A stretch of DNA of 64,000 nt from a bacterium (GCA_028277985.1 JANQFG010000208.1:1-64000); one strand, 5' to 3'. Counted from the first letter of the stretch, positions 15,797 through 24,939 are shown. The notes: generated from the letters alone by a model not told the origin. Numbers and translations: made by a program.

Positions 15797-16616
15797 CGTT
15801 CCGCTCCCGTCTGTAAAGGATCAGGCTCAGGTCGTCCGGCTTGGAGGGTCGCCCTTCCTTCGGCTCCAGCATGCGTTCTCGGCACCTTTCTCTGAGATCC
15901 CTGCACGCGTCGGCCAGCTGTCCCTTGCGACAGATTCCGACGATCTCCTCTGTGTGAAGATTGTCGAACAGCCCGTCCGAGGCCACGAGCAGCGTGTCTC
16001 TCGCTGCCATCTCGAGGGCCGAGCCGATTTCGATATACATTTCCGAGGAACCGATCGCGTTCGAGATGACGTGTCGCTCTTCATGGTGCATGGCCTGTTC
16101 CTCGTTCAGGATGCCTGCCTCCACGGCGTATCCAACCGGTGAGTGCGGTCTCGTGAGCAGCTTGACCTTCCCCTTCTGGCCCACGAGCAAGATTTGCGAG
16201 TCACCCACATGATAGGGCCTCACCATGTTCTCCTGGATCTCGACGGCCGCGAGCGTGGTTGCTGCACCCCCACCTCGCTCAGCCAATTCCTGATTCGCCT
16301 TTTCGATTCCATTCATGATCGCGCCGCGCAGCTGGCTTCCTGCCGCGGCAGCCTCTGCCAGGGAACGCTCGATCGCTCGGATCGCGACGGCCGATGCCGT
16401 GGCCCCTGCAGGAAGGCCCCCTACCCCGTCCGCTATCACAAGAACACCGGTCCCGGCTCCGAACGGAAGCAGGGCTGCCGCATCCTGGTTCGACGACTCC
16501 TTCCGAGGGTTCTTCGCCGTGAAGACGCAGGCGATTCCGTTCGCGATCGAACTCAACTCACATGCATCCAGATCCTGTTCGCAGTAGACCCGCACAAGTG
16601 GGTCACTTTCAACCAT
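15765..16616 (-). CDS. PP2C-family serine/threonine phosphatase
   Basis: A 283-residue metal-dependent protein phosphatase. The PP2C motifs are in order: SNQDAAALLP (metal Asp), VIADGVGGLPAG, AATTLAAVEI, HVGDSQILL, VASDGLFDN and KPDDLSLILY. No membrane segment or sensor domain is attached, so it is a stand-alone cytosolic enzyme. I chose the ATG at 16616, behind a GGAG, because the longer GTG frame from 16721 adds 35 unconserved residues. It converges on the RelA-like gene with a short overlap. A matching kinase is not seen in the window. Confidence 0.85.
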   Translation of the reverse strand: MVESDPLVRVYCEQDLDACELSSIANGIACVFTAKNPRKESSNQDAAALLPFGAGTGVLVIADGVGGLPAGATASAVAIRAIERSLAEAAAAGSQLRGAIMNGIEKANQELAERGGGAATTLAAVEIQENMVRPYHVGDSQILLVGQKGKVKLLTRPHSPVGYAVEAGILNEEQAMHHEERHVISNAIGSSEMYIEIGSALEMAARDTLLVASDGLFDNLHTEEIVGICRKGQLADACRDLRERCRERMLEPKEGRPSKPDDLSLILYRRERNVTASSPARGA

Positions 16617-16754
16617 TTCCGCTCCGTCTCGAGGTCCTCCCCAGTATGAGAGCATGAATACCCAAAGTCCAGACGCCTTGTAAATTCGATCGATGGAGCA
16701 TAAAATCTCCAGGTTACTCACGTTTAGACCAGATGAAAGGAGAGGAGCAGAAAA

Positions 16755-17885
16755 ATGGGACCACTCGACGGCGTGAAAGTGATCGAAGTCGGCGGACTTG
16801 CACCGGGGCCGTTCTGCGGAATGCTTCTATCGGACATGGGAGCCGAGGTGATCCGCATCGAACGAAAAGACCAGATGAGCTTGACGGATCCTAAATTCGA
16901 CGTTTTGAAGCGCAATCGGCGATCCATGTTGATCGATCTGAGAAAGCCGGAAGGGGTCGATGCCCTCCTCAAGATGGTGGAGCAGGTGGATGCTTTGCAC
17001 GAAGGCTTTCGGCCCGGTGTGATGGAAAAGCTCGGCCTCGGTCCGGATGTGTGCCTCGAACGGAACCCTCGCCTCGTGTACGGCAGAATGACCGGCTGGG
17101 GCCAGGAAGGGCCCCTCGCCCTTGCCGCCGGCCACGACATCAACTACATCTCTCTGACCGGCGCCTTGCACTGCATCGGCCGAAAGGGAGAACCGCCGGT
17201 AGCACCGTTGAATCTCGTGGGTGATTTCGGCGGTGGAGGGTTGATCCTGGCATTCGGCATGGTCTGCGCCCTCCTGGAAGCCCAGAAATCCGGAAAGGGC
17301 CAGGTCATCGATGCAGCCATGATCGACGGAGCGGCCGCCCAGATGGCGATGGTCTACGGCTTCTTCGCCTCTGGAATCTGGACCGACGATCGCGAGGACA
17401 ACCTGCTCGACGGTGCTGCCCATTTCTATGACTCCTTCGAGACGGCGGACGGCAAGTACGTGTCGGTCGGCTCCATCGAACCGCAATTTTATGCCTTGTT
17501 GCTGAAACACACCGGCATCGATGATCCCGCCTTTCAGAACCAGCTCGACAAGACCAAGTGGCCCGAGCTGAAGGCCCGGCTGGCCGAGATCTTCAAGACC
17601 AAGACGCGTGATGAGTGGTGCGACATCATGGAAGGCACGGACGTCTGCTTTGCACCCGTCCTGTCGCTCGCCGAGATCCACAAGCACCCGCACAATCAGG
17701 CACGCGACACGTTCATCGAAGTGGATGGCGTCGTACAGGGAGCGCCGGCCCCCCGCTTCTCGCGGACCAAGCCTCAAATGCCCACCCCGCCGTCCAAGCT
17801 CGGGGCCCACACCGAAGAGGTGCTCTCGGACTACGGCTTCGGCGCGGACGAGATTCAGGCCCTCAAGGACGCAAAGGTCATCTGA
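16755..17885 (+). CDS. alpha-methylacyl-CoA racemase (CaiB/BaiF family)
   Basis: A 376-residue class III CoA-transferase-fold enzyme that most resembles AMACR/MCR racemases, which invert the 2-methyl centre of branched acyl-CoA. Racemase motifs are intact: PGPFCGMLLSDMGAEVIRIE, GWGQEGPLA, the His of GHDINYI (residue 127), the Asp of VGDFGGGG (157) and the Glu of SFETADGKYV (about 229). True CaiB-type transferases carry a catalytic Asp in another context. The ribosome binding site is GGAGAGGAG. A racemase next to beta-oxidation genes suggests methyl-branched or side-chain substrates. Confidence 0.88.
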   Translation: MGPLDGVKVIEVGGLAPGPFCGMLLSDMGAEVIRIERKDQMSLTDPKFDVLKRNRRSMLIDLRKPEGVDALLKMVEQVDALHEGFRPGVMEKLGLGPDVCLERNPRLVYGRMTGWGQEGPLALAAGHDINYISLTGALHCIGRKGEPPVAPLNLVGDFGGGGLILAFGMVCALLEAQKSGKGQVIDAAMIDGAAAQMAMVYGFFASGIWTDDREDNLLDGAAHFYDSFETADGKYVSVGSIEPQFYALLLKHTGIDDPAFQNQLDKTKWPELKARLAEIFKTKTRDEWCDIMEGTDVCFAPVLSLAEIHKHPHNQARDTFIEVDGVVQGAPAPRFSRTKPQMPTPPSKLGAHTEEVLSDYGFGADEIQALKDAKVI

Positions 17886-17906
17886 CCTTTTCGCGGAAAG
17901 GACGAG

Positions 17907-17972
17907 ATGGCTTTCGAAAAGCAGCTGGAGGAACTCTCACAAAGACGTGCGCGCGCCATGGAAATCGCTTGA
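17907..17972 (+). pseudogene. 5' remnant of an acyl-CoA carboxylase carboxyltransferase gene
   Basis: A ribosome binding site (AAAGGACGAG) and ATG open a 21-codon frame, MAFEKQLEELSQRRARAMEIA, then stop. This matches the start of propionyl-CoA/methylcrotonyl-CoA carboxylase beta subunits, which begin with M-x-K-x(2-3)-EEL-x-R-R-x-x-A-x. Nothing of the remaining 500 or so codons follows, so this looks like a decayed or deleted gene that once followed the racemase. Confidence 0.5.
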
Positions 17973-18292
17973 GCGAGCACAGGCTGACGAACTGGCCTAC
18001 GAAGTTCTAGCTTAGAACATCCTTGCTGCACTACGGACAAGTACAACGCGCAAACTGCGAGGGCGCGGAGCGCCTGTGGCACCCCCCCTCTGACCGTGAC
18101 AATTCTTGAAGCTGGGGGATTGCTTCGCTCACGCTCGCAATATCCTGAAACATCACAAAACGGGTCATCCCCGTGAAGAGAGGATCCATTGGTCCAATGT
18201 GGTTGGGGATTCCCGCAGGAGCCTGTCCCCGTGAAGGCGGGGACGGGAACAAGCTCGCCGGAATGACGAAAAAGGAAGCGGAGGTACACACT
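17973..18292. other. intergenic region with repeat fragments
   Basis: No credible gene. It holds a fragment of the GGGGATTGC repeat family near 18118-18145, a small palindrome ATTGGTCCAAT (18188-18198), and a hairpin with GTCCCC/GGGGAC arms (18225-18244). The ribosome binding site of the IlvD-like gene (GGAGGT) is at its end. Confidence 0.5.
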
Positions 18293-20020
18293 ATGTCCGA
18301 CCAGGGAAACGGCTCTTCCAAGGAAGAGAAGATCAGCCCCAAGGACCCCAGGGTTCCGGAAATGATCCACGAGCTCCTCGAGGATGTGGTGATTCCGCCG
18401 CTTCTCTACGGATGCGGCTACACCGAGGCCGAGCTGAACGCCCCGAGGGTCGGGATCGCGAACACCTGGACCGAACTGAACCCAGGCCATGTGCACCTCA
18501 ACCGGATTGCCGAACGGGTGCGCGAGGGAATCCGAAGCGCCGGCATGACGCCTTTCGGGTTCAACACGATCGCTCCCTGCGATGGCATGTCGGAAGGCCA
18601 CGAAGGCATGCACTACATCCTGCCCGCCCGTGAAGTGATTTCGGACTCGGTCGAGATCATGGCCAAAGTGAACCGACTGGATGGGCTCGTTCTGATCGGC
18701 TCATGCGATAAGATCGTGCCCGGCCTGCTGATGGCCGCAGCGCGGGTAGACATCCCGTCCATCATCATAACGGGAGGCTATCACCTCCCCTTTTGTTACC
18801 CGGACCAGGATTTCGCCGAAGAGGAGGAATTCGCCCACTACGAGATCGGCAAGTTCTTTTTCGCCAAGAACGCGGGCAAGATCTCCGAGGAGGAGTTCCG
18901 GAAAGCGGTGAAGGGCATCGTCACCGGACCCGGAGCCTGCCCGATGATCGGCACTGCGATCACGATGCAGTGTATGACAGAGGCCCTCGGCATGGCCCTT
19001 CCCCATTCCTCCATCCTATTGGCGGAAAGCGACGAGAAATTCGATTTCGCCGAAGAGGCGGGCAAGGCGATCGGGATCCTGATCGACGGCGAGATCACGC
19101 CCTCCAAGATCATGACCGAGCAGACCCTTCGGAATGCGATCACGGTGCTTCACACCATGGGCGGCTCGACCAACGGGTTTCTTCATCTCCCTGCAATTGC
19201 GAACGAGCTGGATATCCGGATCCCGATCGATCTCTTCGATGAGCTGAGCGAGAAGACGCCCCAGACCTGCGCGGTCAAGCCGAACGGGCTTCGCGCAATC
19301 AACTCGATCTACGAGGCGGGTGGGATCCCGGCAGTGATGAAGAATATCTCGAGCCTTCTCGACCTGGATGTCATGACCGTGTCAGGCCGACAACTGGGAG
19401 AGGTCCTGGAAGAGGCGGAGGTCAAGGACGATACGATCATCCGGCCCATGGAAGACCCCTTCGCTCCCGACGGCGGACTCACCGTCTTGCGGGGCAATCT
19501 CGCGCCGGACGGAGCGATCGTCAAGAAGTCCGCCGTGCCCGCGCCGATGTTCAACTACCGGGGCCCGGCGCGCGTTTTCGAGTGCGAAGAAGACGCGATC
19601 TACAACATGTTCAACAACCTGGTCACGCCCGGCGAATGTGTCATCATACGGTATGAAGGACCCAAAGGGGGGCCGGGAATGAGGGAGATGGCGATTCCCG
19701 CACACCTCCTGCAGCTCCTCGGGCTTGGAGAGACGACCGCCCTCCTCACCGACGGACGCTACAGCGGCAGCAACTACGGGATGTGTATCGGTCACGCGTC
19801 GCCCGAAGCGGCGAACGGAGGTCCCCTCGCCGTGGTCCGGGACGGGGACATGATCGAGATCGACATTCCGAACCGCGTTATCCGGCTGGACGTCCCGGAT
19901 GCCGAGCTTCAGCAGAGGCTTGCAGCTTGGAATCCCCCGTCGCCCAAACACAACAAGGGAATCCTGTCCTGGTATTCCCGGAACGTGACCTCCGGCGACA
20001 AGGGCGCAATTCTCAAATAG
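18293..20020 (+). CDS. IlvD/Edd-family dehydratase
   Basis: A 575-residue FeS dehydratase of the dihydroxy-acid/6-phosphogluconate dehydratase family. The three cluster-type cysteines are in place: NTIAPCDGMSEGH, GSCDKIVPGLLMAAAR (with the Asp-Lys metal site) and GPGACPMIGT. MGGSTNGFLHLPAIA and LLTDGRYSG complete the pattern. The C-block differs from biosynthetic IlvD (usual AGSCxGxxTANSM), so a sugar-acid or other polyol-acid substrate is possible. I chose the ATG at 18293 after GGAGGT; upstream in-frame starts fall in repeat-derived sequence. No branched-chain biosynthesis genes are adjacent. Confidence 0.85.
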   Translation: MSDQGNGSSKEEKISPKDPRVPEMIHELLEDVVIPPLLYGCGYTEAELNAPRVGIANTWTELNPGHVHLNRIAERVREGIRSAGMTPFGFNTIAPCDGMSEGHEGMHYILPAREVISDSVEIMAKVNRLDGLVLIGSCDKIVPGLLMAAARVDIPSIIITGGYHLPFCYPDQDFAEEEEFAHYEIGKFFFAKNAGKISEEEFRKAVKGIVTGPGACPMIGTAITMQCMTEALGMALPHSSILLAESDEKFDFAEEAGKAIGILIDGEITPSKIMTEQTLRNAITVLHTMGGSTNGFLHLPAIANELDIRIPIDLFDELSEKTPQTCAVKPNGLRAINSIYEAGGIPAVMKNISSLLDLDVMTVSGRQLGEVLEEAEVKDDTIIRPMEDPFAPDGGLTVLRGNLAPDGAIVKKSAVPAPMFNYRGPARVFECEEDAIYNMFNNLVTPGECVIIRYEGPKGGPGMREMAIPAHLLQLLGLGETTALLTDGRYSGSNYGMCIGHASPEAANGGPLAVVRDGDMIEIDIPNRVIRLDVPDAELQQRLAAWNPPSPKHNKGILSWYSRNVTSGDKGAILK

Positions 20021-20043
20021 ACAAGATAGGGGTCGACAAGATA

Positions 20044-20112
20044 GGGGTCAGGCTTTCATTTTACACTTTAGCCATCGCAGAGATCTAAAGTGTAAAATGA
20101 AAGCCTGACCCC
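20044..20112. repeat. palindrome, GGGGTCAG family
   Basis: Perfect 27-base arms (20044-20070 and 20086-20112) with a 15-base loop and ends GGGGTCAGGC/GCCTGACCCC. It is preceded by a tandem duplication of ACAAGATAGGGGTC (20031-20049), as if part of the end had been copied. It lies between the convergent dehydratase and hypothetical genes. Confidence 0.75.
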
Positions 20113-20138
20113 AAAGTGTGTAGGATCAAAAACAAAAA

Positions 20139-20199
20139 GGGGGATGTCCGTGACTCAGTGTACTTACGGCGTGAGTACAATGAGTCAAGGACATCCCCC
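20139..20199. repeat. second inverted repeat in the same intergenic region
   Basis: GGGGGATGTCC and GGACATCCCCC bound imperfect arms (20139-20164 and 20174-20199) with inner TGACTCA/TGAGTCA and GTACT/AGTAC pairing. A run of A precedes it and AAAATG follows. The termini differ from the GGGGTCAG family. Confidence 0.6.
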
Positions 20200-20210
20200 A
20201 AAATGAAAGG

Positions 20211-20230
20211 ATCCCCGCATTCGCGGGGAT
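20211..20230. terminator. hairpin between convergent genes
   Basis: ATCCCCGC (20211-20218), loop ATTC, GCGGGGAT (20223-20230). It sits six bases from the stop of the minus-strand gene and may act as its terminator, although no T-run follows on either strand. The same arm sequence is also common in dispersed bacterial repeats. Confidence 0.4.
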
Positions 20231-20236
20231 AACGGC

Positions 20237-21016
20237 TTATTCGGGGAGCTTTTCGGCGGGGTCGCCCGCCTTTTTCGGCTTCTTGAAGCCGATGCGAGTG
20301 TAAAACTCCTCGGGTATGGCCTGTGGGTCCTTGTAGATGTACCAGACGCAGGGGGCTTCCGGATCCGGGTTGTAGGCTGTAATCTTCACCGGCACACCCG
20401 TCTTCTCGATCGGCATGATTTCATGCCAGACCGAGCAGTGCAGACAATAATAGGGGACTTCCTTGAAGCCCCAGGACCAAGTATACGCCTTCTTGGTCAC
20501 ACCCAGGTTGATCGGATCGCCGGTTCGTGGGGGGATCCCGTCCAGCTGGCCGATGCGGCGCATTCTCCCCCCGCTGCCGCAGGGATCGAAGCTCATCACG
20601 TACCGATCCTTCTCTTCGGTAATCGTATGGGTGCCGATCTCGCCCGGGCCGCATCGATGGGCGCGCATTCCCTCTGCAAACATGCGAAGCACGTCCACCG
20701 CCTCGATCTTGCCGTAGCCCTTGTAGGCGAGCAGATCCAGTTTGTTCTTCACGTACCTGAGGATCTTCGGGATCTCCTCTTCGCCGTAGGTCTCTGCGAT
20801 GTAATCCAGATCCGTGTAGGTCCAGTCGGTGTACACGTCGTGGAGCCACTTGAACTCATGCTGCACATAGTCCAGAAGCTTGAGCGCCTCCTCCTTGTCC
20901 CCCTTCTCGATCAACTCCCGGAGGATCGTGTAGCTGCTGATTCCCAGCTCATCGGAGGGTTCATCACAGCGAAGGATCCGGCCTGCCAGTTTCTCAACGG
21001 CTTCTATCTTGAGCAT
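20237..21016 (-). CDS. conserved hypothetical protein with cysteine motifs
   Basis: A 259-residue protein of unknown function. The N-terminal 100 residues are helical. The central part has HRCGPGE (around residue 120), FDPCGSGGRMRR (around 143) and YYCLHCSVWHEIM (around 185), a set of Cys/His residues that could bind a metal or FeS centre. The C-terminus is Pro/Lys-rich. No signal peptide or membrane segment is present. It has a good ribosome binding site (AGGAGG) and stands alone between the dehydrogenase-complex operon and the IlvD-like gene. Confidence 0.6.
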   Translation of the reverse strand: MLKIEAVEKLAGRILRCDEPSDELGISSYTILRELIEKGDKEEALKLLDYVQHEFKWLHDVYTDWTYTDLDYIAETYGEEEIPKILRYVKNKLDLLAYKGYGKIEAVDVLRMFAEGMRAHRCGPGEIGTHTITEEKDRYVMSFDPCGSGGRMRRIGQLDGIPPRTGDPINLGVTKKAYTWSWGFKEVPYYCLHCSVWHEIMPIEKTGVPVKITAYNPDPEAPCVWYIYKDPQAIPEEFYTRIGFKKPKKAGDPAEKLPE

Positions 21017-21140
21017 ATCGTGCTCCTCCTTCTATGCGGTCCCTGCACCGCTGAAACGGATGTTCTTTCCCATTCATAAAAGGATAGCATGCCGCCCTGT
21101 CGCATCAAAATCGCAACGGGCGCCTTACCGGTGAACCGAC

Positions 21141-22559
21141 CTATCGCTTTCGGGGAGGGGGAATGTGTATGGCCTCGCCTTTCGCATCCATCACCGCCTC
21201 CCGGACGGCCTCGCTCAGGGTGGGATGGGCGTGGACCGTCTCGGCCACATCCTCCAGAGTCGCCTCCATTTGAATGGCGAGCACCACCTCGGCGATCAGG
21301 TGCCCTGCCTGAGGCCCTGCCATGCAGGCACCCACCAGACACTCCATCTTCGGTTCCGCAATAACCTTGACGAAGCCACCGGAGGATCCCTCGATCATGG
21401 CCCGGCTGTTGGCCGTGAACGGGAATTTGCCCACCAGAACCTCGCTGCCGTACTTCTCACGGGCAGCTTCTTCGGACAGACCCACCGACGCAGCTTCAGG
21501 GTCCGTGTACACCACGCTCGGAATCGCCGTGTAGAGCATCTCCTTGCGCATGCCGACTGCGTTGCAGGCAGCAATCTCTCCCTCTGCCGTGGCTTTGTGT
21601 GCGAGCATCATGCCGCCCACCACGTCACCGATCGCATACACCCCCGGCACGCCGGTCTCGAGGTATTCGTTCACCTGGATCGGCTTGCCCGGCGGCACGT
21701 CGAGTCCGATCTCCTTCAGGCCCAGGGACTCGTGAAAGGGCCTTCTTCCAGCAGCAACCAGCACGTTTTCTGCAGCGATCTCCTTCGTCTCTCCTCCCTG
21801 CACCACCGCAACCTTGAGCACCCCGTCGCCTTGTTTGATCCCCTGCACCTGCGACGAGGGCTGGATCGGGATCCCGGACTTGGTCAGAAGCCGGAGCATC
21901 ATCTTGGACAGCTCTTCATCTTCCCAGGGCAGGATCTTCGGAAGCAGCTCCAGGACCGTGACCTCTGTTCCGAACCGGTGGAACATCTGCGCGAATTCCA
22001 CACCGATCGCCCCGCCACCGATGATCACGAGACTCTTCGGCAGCTTGTCCAGGCTCAGGATGCGATCGCTGTCCAGCACCCCGGGAAGGTCCTTTCCCTC
22101 TATCGGCGGCCAGAGGCTGTCGGACCCGGTCGCGATGATGACCGCGGTGCCCTTGATCTCTTCTCCTGTTTCGAGAACGCGCACGGTCTGCGGGTTGACG
22201 AAAGCCCCGGTGCCTGAAACCACCTTCACCTTGTTCCGCTGCAGCAGCGATTGCGTCCCCTTGGTGAGCTGCCCCACCACCTTGTCCTTCTGCTGCATGA
22301 GCGAGGCCAACTCCGGGACAACCATCTCCTCTTTGCCGGCCTTCTTGAAATACTTCGCCAGCAGGGAGTGCTCCTTCGCCTCTTTCAGCAGAAACTTGGT
22401 CGGGATGCAGCCGCGATGAAGGCAAGTGCCTCCCACCCCGCCCTTTTCGATCAGTGTTACCTCCGCACCGAGCTGAGCGGCCTTGATCGCCGCGGGATAT
22501 CCGCCCGGGCCTCCACCGACCACTACAATGCTGTGTCCTTTGCCCATTTCGCTATTCAT
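21141..22559 (-). CDS. lpdA: dihydrolipoamide dehydrogenase (E3)
   Basis: A 472-residue FAD disulfide oxidoreductase that reoxidises the lipoyl groups of the E2 protein. FAD site SIVVVGGGPGGYPAAIKAAQ, redox-active disulfide GGTCLHRGCIPTK, NAD site SLVIIGGGAIGVEFAQMF, a second FAD contact VYAIGDVVGGMMLAHKA, and the dimer-interface His-Glu in HAHPTLSEAV are all present. I chose the ATG at 22559 after AAAGGGAAC; the frame extends to 22607 without support. It is the last gene of the E1-E2-E3 operon. Confidence 0.93.
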   Translation of the reverse strand: MNSEMGKGHSIVVVGGGPGGYPAAIKAAQLGAEVTLIEKGGVGGTCLHRGCIPTKFLLKEAKEHSLLAKYFKKAGKEEMVVPELASLMQQKDKVVGQLTKGTQSLLQRNKVKVVSGTGAFVNPQTVRVLETGEEIKGTAVIIATGSDSLWPPIEGKDLPGVLDSDRILSLDKLPKSLVIIGGGAIGVEFAQMFHRFGTEVTVLELLPKILPWEDEELSKMMLRLLTKSGIPIQPSSQVQGIKQGDGVLKVAVVQGGETKEIAAENVLVAAGRRPFHESLGLKEIGLDVPPGKPIQVNEYLETGVPGVYAIGDVVGGMMLAHKATAEGEIAACNAVGMRKEMLYTAIPSVVYTDPEAASVGLSEEAAREKYGSEVLVGKFPFTANSRAMIEGSSGGFVKVIAEPKMECLVGACMAGPQAGHLIAEVVLAIQMEATLEDVAETVHAHPTLSEAVREAVMDAKGEAIHIPPPRKR

Positions 22560-22608
22560 GTTCCCTTTGCATCCCTCGATGCGGCACCCATCGGTTGCCG
22601 CGTTCAAA

Positions 22609-23850
22609 TTAGAATCCGAACTGCGCGCAAGTGGCCAGCATGCCGGGGTTCTCGACGAGCTTTCTCAGTCTCTGCCGGAACTCGCCCGCCGCAGCGCCGT
22701 CGATGAGCCGATGATCAAAGCTGAGGCTCACGGGCATGATCGGTCGGATCACGATTTCGTCGTTCACCACCACAGGCCTCTTCTCTGCAGCCCCGATGCC
22801 GAGCAAAGCCACCTCCGGCGGGTTGATGATCACGGTCTCGAACTCGCTTCCGTAGCTCCCCAGGTTGCTCAGCGTAAACGTTCCGCCGGCCATGTCGTCC
22901 GGAAGGAGCTTCTTGTTCCGGGCCCTTTCGATGAGATCATCGAGCCGGATCTGGATATCTTTCAAGGAGAGTCGATTCGCGCCGTGCACCACCGGCACCA
23001 CGAGCCCATCCGCAACGGAAACTGCGACCCCGACATTCACATCTTTCCAGTAGTGAACCTCGTTTCCCTCGATAGATGCATTGAGGGCAGGCATTTCTTT
23101 GAGCACCCGGGCAAGGAAGAAGACCATAAGCCCTGGAATCGAGACCTTGTACCCTTGAGCTTCTGCGTCCTTGTTGATCGCCTTGCGCAACGTCATCAGG
23201 TTCGACACGTCCCACTGGGCAAAGGCCGTCATCTGGGCCGACTGGTGAAGGCTGTCCATCATCCTCCGCGAAATGGTTCCACGCATCCCGGACATCTTCT
23301 CCTTCTTCATCAGCCGCTTTCCCTTTTCGATCACAGGGGGCGCTGCGGCGGCGGCTGCTGCCGCACCGCCCTCGTCAACGAACTTCTGCACGTCTTCACG
23401 GGTGATGCGGCCCTGGGGACCCGTACCGGTCACGAGCGCAATGTCGATACCCGACTTTTTCGCCAGTTTCCGAGCTCCCGGCGAGGCCCTGACTTTCTCT
23501 CCCTTGGCCCGCTGCTCCTGAGCAGCCGCAACGGGCGCCGCGTCTGCGGCCGCTGCGGCAGGGGCTTCTGCTGCAGGCTTTGCAGCCCCACCCTTCAATT
23601 CGGCATATTCATCCTCGGAAGCCGCCAGGTAACCCAATACCGTCCCCACCGGAATCTCTTCACCATCCTCGATCAGGATGGCCAGAATTCCAGAGCCTTC
23701 CGCCTCCACTTCATAGGAGACCTTGTCCGACTCGATTTCCAGGATCACATCGCCCTTGTTGACGGACTCCTTGTCCTGCTTCCGCCATTCGACGATCTTG
23801 CCAACGTCCATGGTCATGCCGAGCTTCGGCATCAGGATTTCTGCTGCCAC
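22609..23850 (-). CDS. 2-oxoacid/acetoin dehydrogenase complex E2 acyltransferase
   Basis: A 413-residue dihydrolipoamide acyltransferase core. The lipoyl domain is residues 1-80 with the lipoylated Lys in IESDKVSYEV (residue 43). An Ala-rich linker follows, then the E3-binding domain (RASPGARKLAKKSGID, around 122-160), a second Ala-rich linker, and the catalytic domain with SLSFDHRLIDGA (His/Asp catalytic pair). The start is GTG behind AAGGAGGTTG. The acyl group cannot be told from sequence; the E1 partners resemble acetoin-type or branched-chain enzymes. Confidence 0.9.
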   Translation of the reverse strand: MAAEILMPKLGMTMDVGKIVEWRKQDKESVNKGDVILEIESDKVSYEVEAEGSGILAILIEDGEEIPVGTVLGYLAASEDEYAELKGGAAKPAAEAPAAAAADAAPVAAAQEQRAKGEKVRASPGARKLAKKSGIDIALVTGTGPQGRITREDVQKFVDEGGAAAAAAAAPPVIEKGKRLMKKEKMSGMRGTISRRMMDSLHQSAQMTAFAQWDVSNLMTLRKAINKDAEAQGYKVSIPGLMVFFLARVLKEMPALNASIEGNEVHYWKDVNVGVAVSVADGLVVPVVHGANRLSLKDIQIRLDDLIERARNKKLLPDDMAGGTFTLSNLGSYGSEFETVIINPPEVALLGIGAAEKRPVVVNDEIVIRPIMPVSLSFDHRLIDGAAAGEFRQRLRKLVENPGMLATCAQFGF

Positions 23851-23946
23851 ACCAACCTCCTTGGTCAGAAAGACGGCCCGCGACCCGGTCGGTCGCTCGA
23901 TCGGTTTCGGATCAGGGGCCGTGAAAGCTTGTCCGCGGCTTCTCGA

Positions 23947-24939
23947 TCAAGCGTTCAACGAACGCCGCACCGCATCCATGATCTTCGGCACGTCCGGCAG
24001 TGAGAAATCCTCCATGCCGGGACTGTACGGTTTCGGATTGAACGTGGAGCCCAGACGAATGAGGGGCGCCTCCAGGAAGTCGAAGCCCTCTTCATAGGCG
24101 ATGGCACCGATCTCGGAGCCGATCCCGCAAGGAAGCCACCCTTCGTGCACCGTGACCAGCCGTCCGGTCTTCTGGATGGACTCGAGGATGGTCTCCTTGT
24201 CCAGAGGTGCCAAGGTCAGAGGATCGATCACTTCCACGCTGACCCCATCCTCCTTTTCGAGCTTCTCCGCGGCCTGCAGGGCAAGGTTCACCGTGTGCGA
24301 AACCGCCACGAGGGTCACGTCGGAACCTTCCCTTTTCACGAACGCCTTGCCCAGCGGAATCACATGATCATCCCCCTCGGGAACCTGGCCCTTCATGCTG
24401 AGGATGAACTTGTGCTTCACCACGATCACGGGGTTATCGTCCCGTATTGCGCTCTTCACGATTCCCTTTACGTCGTACGGGTTGGACGGGGCCACCACGA
24501 CCAGGCCGGGCACGTTCATGAACCAGTTCTCGAAATGGGCCGAATGCTGCGCCCCGGCGCGACGTCCCCCACCTGCCATCGTATGGATCACCATGGGCAC
24601 CTTGGTCACGTTCTCGCTGCCCGCCATATAGCGAATCTTGGCGCACATGTTGATGATCTGATCCATGGCCACCAGCATGAAATCCATAAAGGAGATATCC
24701 ACCACGGGCCTGAACCCGCTCGCCGCCAGACCCAGGGCGATCCCTACGAAGGCGGCCTCGCTGTCCGGGGTATCGAAGACCCGGTCTTCACCGAACTTGA
24801 ACTGCAGGCCCTTTGCCAGTGCAAAGGGGCCACCCACGGCACCGCCTGCATCCTCGCCCATGTAGAGGATCGACCCGTCCTTTTCCATCTCCTCTTCCAG
24901 GGCTTCCTGAAACGCTTTCCAGAACTTGATATCCTTCAC
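23947..24939 (-). CDS. 2-oxoacid/acetoin dehydrogenase E1 beta subunit
   Basis: A 330-residue transketolase-like beta subunit. It carries YMGEDAGGAVGGPFALAKGL, the TPP-contact segment FDTPDSEAAFVGIALGLAA, AGAQHSAHFENWFMNVPGL and the C-terminal domain VEVIDPLTLAPLD, all standard for E1 beta of pyruvate/acetoin/branched-chain complexes. It pairs with the alpha subunit encoded just upstream and forms the TPP site with it. Confidence 0.9.
   Translation of the reverse strand: MKDIKFWKAFQEALEEEMEKDGSILYMGEDAGGAVGGPFALAKGLQFKFGEDRVFDTPDSEAAFVGIALGLAASGFRPVVDISFMDFMLVAMDQIINMCAKIRYMAGSENVTKVPMVIHTMAGGGRRAGAQHSAHFENWFMNVPGLVVVAPSNPYDVKGIVKSAIRDDNPVIVVKHKFILSMKGQVPEGDDHVIPLGKAFVKREGSDVTLVAVSHTVNLALQAAEKLEKEDGVSVEVIDPLTLAPLDKETILESIQKTGRLVTVHEGWLPCGIGSEIGAIAYEEGFDFLEAPLIRLGSTFNPKPYSPGMEDFSLPDVPKIMDAVRRSLNA

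Noticed and set aside
18173..18292. N-terminal extension of the IlvD-like protein from 18173
   Set aside because: It lies in repeat-derived intergenic sequence; the ATG at 18293 has a proper ribosome binding site and fits family length.
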